Shown here: positions 27,813 through 38,808 of the stretch, in pieces | Layout: each line of letters begins with the position of its first letter | Numbering within the stretch: position 1 is the first letter of the stretch | Assembly: GCA_022495995.1 (NCBI GenBank) | Contig: JAFEMH010002087.1 | Coordinates: forward strand, 62,001-126,000 | Length of the DNA: 64,000 bases | Direction: 5' to 3' | From: Adenophora triphylla var. japonica | Taxonomy: Eukaryota > Streptophyta > Magnoliopsida > Asterales > Campanulaceae | The notes under the pieces: generated by a model | The model's input: only the letters and a program-made list of their open reading frames with translations | Database searches by the model: none | What the model was told of the DNA's origin: nothing | Made by a program: the position numbers and the translations under genes

Positions 27813-29450
27813 GAGAAACCAAAGGAGAAAGCTTTCATTTTCAAAATAAAACGATACCCGGTATATAGGTGAAAACCACTAACCTTCCTGTATCGCTTCC
27901 TAACCCGAGGCTTGGGATAAACGATGGTCTAACAATCCCACGTACCGGTATCCTTTTTTTTTCGAGAAAAAAAAGAAGGAAAGCTTTTTTCCTTTGAGTG
28001 GGTTAGCCTCCCATCACGGATTCCATTTGTCGTGCTTGCTTTTTTCTTTCTTTGCATTGCATTGCATATTGCATCTTGGGAATTGTGCATGCTCTGTAAA
28101 CTGAACAGGAAGCCTTCTGAAGCTGAAAGGTGCCTAAAATATTCGGGGAGCAACCTGAAACTGAAAAAGATTGGAACCTGGAAAATTGATCCATGCAGCC
28201 GCACGGCTTAATCCGCCTCGGATTCCAACCGGGCGGCCTCATTGGCAATTCCACCAGGACAGATTTGAGGTTAATCTGGCAGCTTAGGCAGTTTGGGGCT
28301 ATTCAATTCCAAAGCTGACCAGGCTCCAGAAAATTTACGTGCCTTATCTGTTGCATTTTCCCCCGTCCCGAAAAATCATTCCTTTTAAAACACATTTCCG
28401 AAAATCTCTGTTTTAACTCAAAAAGGAACATTTTTTAGGAGACCGCACACTACGCGCACCTTATATATCCTGTACACTTTGCACGCACGTCCATTTAACC
28501 CGGGGTGGTTGTTCAGTTGCAGTCACGGACAGCCTTACGATGCTCCCGGGCGCGCACGGAATCACCCCAAACTCCCCATGGCAGCCAGTGTCGACCAATG
28601 CACAGTCCGTGTCACACGTTTCAAAAAACCGTGACTTTTGGTTGGTTTTTGGTTTAGTCCGTGTCATATAGCCCTGTTGCATATCCCCGTAAAGGTCAAG
28701 CCTTAGTCCATAACGGAAGTCAAGGTCCTTCGCGCAAGCGAAACTCTGCCGAAATTCCGACAAGGAAAAATTGGTAGAATCTTGACTCCGACATTGACTT
28801 TGACCTTGACCCGCACGGGATGCGTAAGAGTCGAGACCAAGTCCGTGCCAAAAATCCAAAGATCTTTCGCGCGAGCGGAGCTCTGCCAAAATTCCGACAA
28901 GGAAAAATTGGCAAGATCTTGACCCGGCATTGACTTCGACTTTGACTCACGCACAGCGTATGCAGCGAAGTTCAATGTGACACTGTGTCATCCGGCTTTT
29001 ACCGCCTGACCCATGCCTATTATCTTCTCGGACATTGCCGAAAAGTCAAAACGTCATTCGCGCAAGCGAAACTCTGTCGAAATTTCGTTAAAGCTGAAAG
29101 ACGAGACTTTCCCGGTATTGCCTTGACTATAATCCGCATCGCTCTTGCGTTAAAAGTTCTTATGACCCGCTAGACCCGTTAGGAGCATTCTTTTCTCTCG
29201 GTCGGTGGGATCCGCGTGCCTTATAGGACCCTCGCCCGGGGCTGTCCACCCTGGGAGGTCGAAATACAGGTGGAAACGAGGGGCTTATATACGTAGTGAC
29301 GGAACCCACTGATCCAGGATCTAGAGTAGTTGCGAAAAAGAAGGGCAAACCCCCTTTTCCAACCAAATAGAATTAATAAAAGACACTGTTTTAAGTAAAC
29401 TTGAACAATTAACGGAATCATAATTGCATGGTCCTATCTCTCAAATCCCT
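27813..29450 (+). other. Untranslated leader of element D, first part
   Basis: No gene is visible. Three diverged copies of a segment containing CGCGCAAGCGAAACTCTG and AATTCCGACAAGG-like sequence occur near 28730, 28868 and 29052, producing chance open frames on the minus strand. Confidence 0.6.
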
Positions 29451-29882
29451 AATCGAGACCTCCTCGGTCCGATCTCCGATTTTCCATCTCGACCTTTCGA
29501 GGTCAAATCTCTAATCGCGACCTCCTCGGTCCGATCTCCGATTTTCTATCTCGACCTTTCGCGGTCAAATCTCTAATCGCGACCTCCTCGGTCCGATCTC
29601 CGATTTTCTATCTCGACCTTTCGCGGTCAAATTTTCAATCGCGACCTCCTCGGTCCGATCTCCGATTTTCTATCTCGACCTTTCATGGTCAAATTCCCAA
29701 TCGCGACCTCCTCGGTCCGATCTCCGATTTTCTATCTCGACCTTTCATGGTCAAATCCCTAATCGAGACCTCCTCGGTCCGATCTCCGATTTTCCTATCT
29801 CGACCTTTCATGGTCAAATCCCTAATCGCAACCTCCTCGGTCCGATCTCCAATTTTCAATCTTGACCTTTCAAGGTCTCATC
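29451..29882 (+). repeat. Leader tandem array of element D (62-bp unit, about 7 copies)
   Basis: Units start with GACCTCCTCGGTC at 29457, 29519, 29581, 29643, 29705, 29767 and about 29830. Each holds two dyads, GACC-TCCTC-GGTC and GACCTTTCnnGGTC. The second varies in its inner bases (GA, GC, AT, AA) while the GACC/GGTC arms persist. The array lies between the primer site and gag. Confidence 0.95.
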
Positions 29883-30161
29883 TTTTTCGATCAATTATGA
29901 TTAGGAGAAAATGTGTTTTGAGTAAAACATAAGCGATAAGTGCATGTTACTTGAGCCTTCAGCCTAAACACTTACCTCCAAGCCTAAACACTTACCTCCG
30001 AGTCTAAACCTTACCTACCCCCGAGTCTAAACCTTGTCTATCCCTTTCCCGCAGCGAGAAAGAAGTGGGTGAGAATATCGGGTCAGCGGCTTGTCAGTGC
30101 AGAAATTTCAGGATCAGATAGTTCGTCAGAATCATCCGTTTCATCAGCCCAGAAATTCAGA

Positions 30162-31609
30162 ATGGCAGATTTGACAGAAATCAGTGAGGGTACAGGAAAT
30201 CCAATGATTAGGAAGGAAGAGTTAGTCCTGGCTTTGGAAAATGCCCATAAGATCCATGAGGAACAACAAGCCATGCTTATCGATGCACTCCGTCGTCATG
30301 GAGTTCACGTAACGGTCGAAACCAACGGTTCTCTGGTCATGGTAGAAAATGAGACTCCAGAAGTAGCCATCTCAGCTCCCCCAGCCTATAACCAATGCCT
30401 TCCCCCATCCGCATACGATCCCTTGCTAAGGACCACTGCTCCTCAGTCTTTTCCAACATCCCAGGCCATCAGGGCTCCATCGTCCTCAGCTCCCCAGAAC
30501 GGATTGGGCTTCACCCCACCTGTCCCTCAGTTTCAGCAATACCTGCCAGTTTATGCTCCAGCTTCACATAATCAGTTTGAGCTATGTGGCTATGTTCTGA
30601 AGCCCCTATACCCACCTGAATGCAATCATGGGTTGCCAAAAGAAAATCTGGATGATTTAAGTTTTCAGTCACTCTAGGACTTAATTGAATTCGGTAGTCA
30701 GTTTCACCAGTTTGCTACTGTGGTTCCCTCTGCTGATAAAAGTCCTGTTGCAAGTTCCAGTAACTCAAGAGTCCCCGTTGACCCCCATGTGGCAATATTG
30801 ATGGAGCAAGTGAAACAAATGCATGAGAAGCTTGACCTCATGATGAGTATCAATACTCCCTTGACTCAAGACGTCGAACCAGGCAAGGAAATGATTCCAC
30901 CAAGCATAACCCAATGCCACCAGCACCAAGCAGCAACCGTACCCAGCTCAGCACCAGTTCCTCACAAAGGAAAGAGTGTCTAGCCTCCTTCAGCCAAATC
31001 CAACAATGGAACCAATTGGACAATGAAAATCCAAGTCTTGAGAACAACAATGTCTCCCAAAAACTCCGCTCCCTTCATTTTGACAATGTGGAGATGCCTT
31101 TAAGCAAGATGCTGGAAGAGCTAATGAAAGAAAAGCTGATAAAGCCACTGGAGAATTGGAAGCCCAAGAATCCCAATGTTCGGTTGGATGAGTCTAAGCA
31201 TTGTCTTTTCCATCAATACCACAGGCACGACAACGATGATTGCAGCCATTTGAGGTATTGGATCCAGAAATTGATAGAAGATGGGAAGCTCGAGAACCTC
31301 CATGGGCCAAAAACAGAAAGCTATGGTAAGAGGTCGATTCAGGAAGTGCAAGGTCAGAAACGTCAGCTTGATGATTTTGGGATGCCCATGAGCAAAGTTT
31401 TTGACGATTTGGTGAGACAAGGCCTTCTCACACCTCTCGAAAATTATAAGCCGAGAAACCCACGTAACGTTGACAGGACCAAGTTCTGCGAATACCACAA
31501 TTATTATGGTCACATGACAGACAAGTGTTTGAATCTGAGGAAAGAAATTCAAGAGTTGATCTACGAAGGAAAGCTCAAGTTCCCTGGCAGTCCAACCAGC
31601 GAAGAGTAG
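30162..31609 (+). pseudogene. gag: gag-like gene of element D, broken
   Basis: From ATG 30162 (MADLTEISEG) the frame runs to a TAG at 30675, continues in frame to 30983, and then must shift to the frame ending at 31609. The first part is Pro/Ser-rich. The last part carries two related modules of the Tat/Ogre gag C-terminus, near 31090-31300 (HYHRHDNDDCSHLR is the degenerate finger after CLFHQ) and 31370-31590 (CEYHNYYGHMTDKC followed by a basic helix). These resemble a C-x2-H zinc knuckle. The usual gag core is not recognisable, and no protease follows. Confidence 0.75.
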
Positions 31610-34600
31610 CTAGACTAGGGTCTACCTATCCTTAAGTAAGACTAAGAAAAAAATAGTCTCTCAGTCAACCTTCGTAGGTTCTAGTACTTTTCTCTTTCAA
31701 TCAAGTCCTCCACGGACATTGTAATTAATCTTCAATTTTCTATAAAAGAGTCTTCTTCTTTTCTTGCTAGACTTAAGACATTATTTGCGCACCTACATTA
31801 CATTTAATGAAATGGTTTTATTTTATATGATCACTTGCATTGCTCAACAAATAATCTCTCGAAATAATTAACATTCTGATTAATCAGTGTGAGAAAGTCA
31901 ACTAATGTCTTCCCCATACACTTTCCTTACCCTACAAAAGGCCCCATCAAGCCATACACTCTCCTTACCTCACAAAAGGCCTTCATCAAGCCATACACTT
32001 TCCCAATCATGCCCCCACCTCCATCTTGACCAAGTCAACAACGGCGGCATCGTCAAGAGACAACAAAAGGCCACTCAGCTTCGAAAGATTGACCCCATGT
32101 CGACAACAACCTAGGAGCTTGCCTTAGACCTCAAGGGTATCAAGAAAGTTCAAGCAGGGGCTCGCCTTGGCCCTCAGGTGCTTCAAAAAAAAAGAAAAAA
32201 ATCTTAGTGCAAAAAGAGTAATGCCCAGCTAGGCTGAAAATCCCAAAAAAGGGCGGTCTAGGCAAAAGACAGGGTTGCACATAAAAAAAAAAAAAGAGAA
32301 AAAATGTAGTGCAAAAAGAGTAATACCCAGCTAGGCTAAAAACCTTGTAAAGGGACAGCCTAGGCAGAAAACAGGGTTGCACATAAAAAAAAATAATAAA
32401 AAAATGAGGCCAAGGACCCAGCGTCACCAATTAAAAGCTTGACGGATAGGCAAAATCAAAGCTCGAAGAATGGATGTTGTCGATAACAATGGGGCGGTCG
32501 GAGCAAAGGCAGAAGCATTTCATAAGTCTTTAGGCACATGCAAATCCTTTCTCCCCCAATGAAAGACGAAAATCAGAAGCAACCGTCCAAAAATGACTTG
32601 GTCAAGGAATCATCCCGAGGCTCATGCCTCATCATCCAACCTCCTCATCCGAGCCTCTCCACCAAAGGAACCACAAATGTTCAAAACCCATTTCCTGAAA
32701 CCGAACACAATCCGGCCGAAGCCGAATTACGGCGACCTGAGCTCCTCACAATGAGGGGAACGTAGGCAACCAAAAATGGTCTGGTCATAATCATATTCGA
32801 ATTCTAGAAAAATTCGATCCCATAGAATCGAATGACCTTTCCCATAAGCACAGTCAAATCCCAGAAAACCCGGTCTCATCAATGACCTCCCTATACACAA
32901 ATCTTTCTTTCACACCAGCCAACCTTGATCCGCGGCATTGGTCGACTTTCTCCTCATGACTAATAAAAATGTTTGTTCATATCGAGATTTGTGGTTGAAT
33001 AACCCGAACATTAATAAAGGGTTTTAAGCAATCTTGTGATCATTGTAAATAAAACAAGTTTTCAGATGTCTTGACAAGTCTTCCTTTTCTACATCTTAGG
33101 AAAGATAGTGTTAAACACTAATTTTCTGTCAGCAGGAGCTTCCATACACTTTTACAAACCTTTCTACGCTTATACTCTCTCAAAAGAGTCAAACCCAAAG
33201 CGAGTTCTTGTGCCTACGTCAAATAAAGCCATCGAAATAACACAAAATCGGGATCTATTCCCACCTTTCGAAAAATATGCCCCTGCATGTATAAATTTCT
33301 AAGAATCTTTTCTTTCACAGGTTGACTGATTGACTAAAGAAAATAAAAAAAAAAAAGAAGAAAAAAGGTAGGTTTCCCTCTTCTGCTACAATTCGCATTA
33401 GGGCTGCCTTGACACTCTTCAAGATTGAAACTTTGCCAAGCCATTTCCTTAGACTGGGGCTTCTTCAGCCATTTTTTGGGTCCGCATCGGGTTCCTCACC
33501 ATGTCACGAGATGGATTCAGTTTAACCTCAGGATCACTTCCGCAGTACCAATCATATTGGGATTTTTGTTAGGTCATTAGATTGGGGCTTCACCAAGTCA
33601 CTTCTTTGTAACTTAAAACTTTGCCTACTCAGTTCGTCCAACCGAGGCTTTGCAACCGGGGCTTTGCCAAATGAAAGGATCTTTCCTTGCTTTAGTAAGA
33701 CATGGGGCTTTGCAGAAATTTTTCCTCAGACCGGGCTCCGATAAGTCGCGTCCACCCCTAGAAGAGAGGTTTGGTCACTTCGACATCTGCTTTAGTCTTT
33801 GGTTATAAAAGCCTGTCAGCATCAGCTTCAAATGCCAGAGTTTGGGAAAGGAACATGGTCTCAGCCCAAGAGGGAATTCTAGTCCACGTTGACAACATCT
33901 CAGCAACAATAACAGTTCAGTCCGCACCCAAGGGATATGACCCCACCTGCTTGAAACCCGTCTCAAACAATTTCCAAACACATTTCATATGTACATCCCG
34001 ACCCAGTCCCTACCATGTTTCCAAGAAAAAAAATCACCCCTAGGCTCAAGTAACGTGCCAATTGCTAATGATAACATTTTCTCCCAAAAGCGCCTCCGTT
34101 ACTTCCGTTATAACGAGATAACGCCAGGCGACAGTTTCCTAATTGTCAAAAATCCAACTTTAGCTACCTCTATCACAGATTGAGAAGTACGCTCAAGTTC
34201 TCCAAAACTTAAGCTACCTCTATCACAGATTGAGAAGTACGCTCAAGTATCTCTTTGCCATGCCCCGGTAGGATCAGGCATGTGACCTCTTTGGTCACCC
34301 AATTCCAACCCGTGTCGGCAATTCCAGTCCAATTCTAAAGGTTATGAAAAGTACAGTTCAGGCTATATATGTCACGCGACAAACCTGGCCACATGGCATA
34401 CTAAGTCGTGCGACATCCTAAGCCAACACCAGACATCAGCAACTTGCAGTATGCTGCATTCCCCAGGGCACTCCCCGACTTGTCAAAAGCTGCAATACCA
34501 CCCATCCACTTCTCAAATGCATGAGGGAGGGTTCATTTACCCCATGTACACCCATACATTCATACTCACCCGGTACATATACCAACCATGAACCTATCCC

Positions 34601-34798
34601 TACAAGCCATCTACCATACCATCATCCTTTCATAAACTCATGCAACAAAAGGAGCTAACAATGTACATACAAAATAAAAGAGACCAAGTCTGATCTTGTA
34701 CAAAAGATGTGCATAGCAAAATAGCATGATTTAGGGTATATGTTTTCCCCAAAAGGGTGCAATAACCCAAAAAGTCATAATAATCTAGGGGGAAGGGG
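31610..34798 (+). other. Long non-coding spacer of element D
   Basis: This 3.2-kb stretch follows gag and has no recognisable protein. It contains local duplications: CATACACTTTCC-type units at 31915-32010, two units of about 120 bp with GCCCAGCTAGGCT (32205-32400), repeated GGGGCTTTGCC-like words (33450-33720) and a 63-bp direct repeat at about 34155-34250. Variants of the LTR palindrome occur at 34367-34382 and about 34402. Polymerase genes expected at this place are absent. Confidence 0.7.
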
Positions 34799-37255
34799 CT
34801 ACTCTGAATCATCTCCATCATCCTTTGAACCATCTTCATTATCCTCCAAACCATCTTCATCATCTCCCGAATCATCATCTTCATCCTCGCCGTCGTCCTC
34901 AGCCTCCTCAAGCTCGTCATCAGGGTCATCAGAGGGTGCCTCGTAGGCTACGGTCCCCATACTATAATAGTCATCAAGCTCAGTGATAACAACAGAATCA
35001 AGCTCGTAGTCCGTGGCAGTCTCAGCCTCACTGTCATCATCATCATCATCGTCACTCTCAACGGGTCCGTGAAGAGGCACATTTGGATTCGTTGTCCGAA
35101 GCTTCGGTCCGCTAGTGCCCCCGCTGGTGCCTACGCCATCAAAGCGGCCCTTCTTCTTTCTCGGTTGGCCAGGTGGGGAGATATGGATCGAATCCTGTGA
35201 CCGACATTGGTTCTTCCAAAAACTCATGCCTTTCTGGAGTTTGCTAATCATGCCCACAGCGCCAGTAAAAGCCCTAGTCAAATGCCTGTAAGCCTGGGCT
35301 GACACCTGTTACAAGCAGACATAATAAATGTTAAAATGCAGTTATTGATAACAGAAAGGGATGCAAGCAATCCAAAAGACGCAAGGGGCAGTACTTACGG
35401 ATTTAGAACCTCGCGGGAGCAGCAGACGAGGATGAGTCTGTGACATGTCAATATGAGCTCGCCGCATACGGCCGCCACCCTTGTAATCAATGAAAGTCGG
35501 GGGCAAAGGAGGTCTAGCCACATGACCAGTCGAGGGTCCCGCGCTCTGAGCATCATAGCCAACTCTGACCCGTGGGACTGAAGATTCCTAGCCACATACA
35601 AGGTGTAATCTCCATCCCGTGTAAAGAGATGTGCCGCCACGCCTACAATAAAAGCATCTACATTCGCCAGCTAGCGAGGCAGCCGCATCCTAGCCGGAGG
35701 ATCATCAGGGATTCGAGCATGCATATTGGGCCCATGCTGTCTGTACACCCTCTCTGCTAAGTATAGGGCATCTCCGGACAAACCCACCAGCAGCTTGCGA
35801 CATTCTGTCAAGTGCGCAACATGATCCAAATCCAGATCGTCATAACGGCCAGTCCAAGGGAACAAACTCATCCTCTGGGGAGTCCCTCTCAAGCATGTCA
35901 GCGTATCATGATACGAGGCCGTAATCCTGCACCTCACACCCTCCGTCCTGGTCTGTCTCCTGGCATTCTTTGCCCACCGTCTGAGAGCAGGAAAAGTGGT
36001 GGCAGGAAACTCATCCCAAATCTGCCATGCATAACAGCCAAAAACCTCATAGGCCCAAGCCTGAAAAGAAGAAGAAGAAGAAGTCAAAACATGGAAAATA
36101 ATGATAGAGTGAAATGTGCAGAAGAAAAGAATTCAAGATGAGAGAATACCTCGAAGGCCAGGTGACAACAGGTGAAATACTTTGCCTTCCCTCTGCTGAT
36201 GTCATCTAGAGCCAAGTACATCTCGGCTAAACCTGCCTCACCCCAGGACAGATTCCCCACGGCATCCCAAGCTCTCAGAAGCTCCAGCAGTGAAATCAGG
36301 GCAGTAGATGCGCTGTTGATAAACAGCATGTCAGAAAAACCCACCCATACAAAGGCTCTCGCCAATCTCTCAGCTCTCAGCCGGCTCTCAGCAGAATCAT
36401 CAACAACAGGGTAGTCCCTACTCTGCTCTCCAATCCAACCACGTAGCTCGCCCAGCTCGTATCCATTCCCCTTCTTGACCTGGGGAACGAAACCAAGTAA
36501 GCTCATAAGGTCGGCATCCGCAATAGGCTGGTGCTCAGCTACCTGTGCAGGCTCGTCCATATAGAGTGGCTCAGCCGTAAAGGGCAATCCCGTGATGACC
36601 GCAAAATCCAACGGTGTGACTGTCGTCTCACCCTAGGAGAAATGGAATGAGTGAGTAGTCTCCAACCAAAACTCCCTAAACGCCTTCACCAAATCCACAC
36701 TCCTCTGGGTGTCTCCGATGGCCTTCGCCATCTCAAAAAATTGCCCCAGCCCAACGGCGTAGACCATGCCCTTAGGCAAATGTATCTGCTCCTGGCTGCC
36801 CGACAAGATCTGCCATAGCCTACCAATCACCTCCGGAGAACCTCGGGTGCGCAATCCCTGCAGGTAAACATAGCACATGTATAAATATCTCATGCTGTTT
36901 CTTGAAATCATCTCAAGTGAAAATAGGTCAAAACCTATCAATGTAGAACATGCATTTAGCATCACATTTCCTAGTTCAATCCATGTTCACATGCAAATTC
37001 ATGTTAACTCATTGCAGTCTGGAAAATCAAGTTCCAATCAATTTCACCCAAATCAATTTTTTTTAAAACCTAGCAAAGGTTACGTACCACAGTTTTCTTC
37101 CCGACATCCGAGGTGTGTTCATCAAGCTGTGGATATAAATCCCCTCTTTGAGCTTGCAGAATGAATGGTCTTTGGTTCCTCTGAACCCCCTTCCGTCGAG
37201 TAGCCAACTCGGCGTGTTGAGGAGCCCTCTTGGTAGGACGTGTTCTAGGAGGCAT
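34799..37255 (-). pseudogene. Antisense plant mobile domain (PMD) gene carried by element D
   Basis: Four exons fit on the minus strand with continuous phase: 37255-37088, 36857-36150, 36060-35410 and 35305-34799, 677 sense codons in all including two TAG interruptions (near 36633 and at 35673-35671). The first follows HSFHFS and replaces the Trp usual in this motif. The protein starts with a basic segment (MPPRTRPTKRAPQ). It then shows the PMD fold signature (LDFAVITGLPF, LARAFVWVGFSDMLF, CHLAFE then AWAYEVFGCYAWQIWDEFP) and ends in a long Asp/Glu-rich tail. PMD proteins (MAIN/MAIL1 family) act in silencing and genome stability in plants, and PMD ORFs are known in gypsy and Mutator elements. 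Its role here is unknown. The donor of exon 3 (GAG/GTTCTAAAT) is the least certain join. Confidence 0.8.
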
Positions 37256-37427
37256 TTCTCCAGCTGAATCGGACTCGAAATGTTTGGTTTCTCTCGATTC
37301 CTCTCAATTTCTCTCCGATGACTACTCTCTCCCGCTTCTCGTTTTCGTCTCCCTCTCAATTTCAATTTTGATTAAGTTCAAATGACGACTGTGCAAATTT
37401 TTAAAAGAATCTGTCCACGTGGCTTCT

Positions 37428-37443
37428 TATGCCGTACGACATA
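37428..37443 (-). promoter_or_regulatory. LTR-type palindrome upstream of the antisense PMD gene
   Basis: TATGCCGTACGACATA is a variant of the LTR palindrome of the same element and lies about 170 bp upstream of the PMD start codon in minus sense. It may mark an internal promoter. Confidence 0.5.
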
Positions 37444-37733
37444 CTTAGCCCATGTGGCTGGTTTTTACAATTTTGCCCCTGAAGGCTCAATTTTACAATT
37501 TCGTCCCCCATAGGCCTGTTTTACCCCTTTGTGCCCCTGGCATTTCCAATCATATCAATCCAGTTTTCCCTCCAGTGCCCCCCGTGGCCTATTTTACAAA
37601 TTTACCCCTGTAGCTCATTTTATTTGCCCCTGGCATTTTCAATTCTACTCTCAAATAATTAAATTATCAGGTACGTCCCGTTTCTTTACAAAAATTATCA
37701 GGTCCTTCCCACTTCTTTACAAAATTCATTCTT

Positions 37734-38529
37734 TCTCGCGATCTCCGTTATTCCCGAACGAAGGAATGACATTTCGCTATCTCGCGATCTCCGTTATTCC
37801 AGGATGAAGGAATAACATTTCGACCTCTCTTTCGATCTCCGTTATTCCAGGATGAAGGAATAACATTTCGACCTCTCTCGCGATCTCCGTTATTCCCGAA
37901 TGAAGGAATAACATTTCGCTTTCTCTCGCGATCTCCGTTATTCCAGAATGAAGGAATAACATTTCGCTCTCTTTCGATCTCCGTTATTCCAGGATGAAGG
38001 AATAACATTTCGACCTCTCTTTCGATCTCCGTTATTCCAGGATGAAGGAATAACATTTCGACCTCTCTCGCGATCTCCGTTATTCCCGAATGAAGGAATA
38101 ACATTTCGCTTTCTCTCGCGATCTCCGTTATTCCAGAATGAAGGAATAACATTTCGCTCTCTTTCGATCTCCGTTATTCCAGGATGAAGGAATAACATTT
38201 CGACCTCTCTCGCGATCTCCATTATTCCCGAACGAAGGAATAACATTTCGCTATCTCGCGATCTCCGTTATTCCAGAATGAAGGAATAACATTTCGCTCT
38301 CTTTCGATCTCCGTTATTCCAGGATGAAGGAATAACATTTCGACCTCTCTCGCGATCTCCGTTATTCCCGAACGAAGGAATAACATTTCGCTATCTCGCG
38401 ATCTCCGTTATTCCAGAATGAAGGAATAACATTTCGCTCTCTCGCGATCTCCGTTATTCCAGGATGAAGGAATAACATTTCGACCTCTCTCGCGATCTCC
38501 GTTATTCCCGAATGAAGGAATAACATTTC
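37734..38529. repeat. 3' tandem array of element D (about 46-bp unit, 17 copies)
   Basis: Each unit contains GTTATTCC and GGAATAAC, an 8-bp perfect inverted pair around an 8-nt loop. Loops vary (CGAATGAA, CGAACGAA, AGAATGAA, AGGATGAA) while the arms are kept in nearly all units. The array lies between the 5' end of the antisense gene and the pre-LTR region. Open frames on the minus strand here are products of the repeat. Confidence 0.95.
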
Positions 38530-38539
38530 GACTCAGTCA

Positions 38540-38808
38540 AATATTCGAACTACGACCTGGCTTGATTCCTCCGGGATACGTAGGTAGCCTACATTAGGTT
38601 CAGCCAATTCGTCACATGTGACACCCCTTTCCCCAGTGGATTCCGAACTATGATCTGGCTTGATTCCTCCGGGATACGTAGGTAGCCTTCCAAAGGTCCA
38701 GCCACTCGACCACCTTGATCACCCAATCCGTCTCGACAGTTCGCCAGATTGGATCCTTGTTTATCGATAACCCCACTCGCCCTACAAGTGATGTTGCCGA
38801 GGGGCTTC
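38540..38808 (+). other. Pre-LTR region and polypurine tract of element D
   Basis: A conserved motif, GAACTACGACCTGGCTTGAT followed by CCTCCGGGATACGTAGG, occurs twice (about 38548 and 38646). The interior ends GAGGGGCTTC just before the 3' LTR, serving as the polypurine primer. The minus-strand element B has the same motif and tract. Confidence 0.8.

Noticed and set aside
29451..29882. Regularly spaced repeats that could suggest a CRISPR array
   Set aside because: Units are contiguous tandem copies without unique spacers, in a plant retrotransposon leader.
34740..34946. Ser-rich plus-strand ORF
   Set aside because: It is the complement of the Asp/Glu-rich tail of the antisense PMD gene.
37748..38246. 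Long minus-strand open frames with repeated Ser-Gly-Ile-Thr-Glu-Ile units
   Set aside because: They arise from the 46-bp tandem array; frames shift between units and the code is explained by the hairpin repeat.
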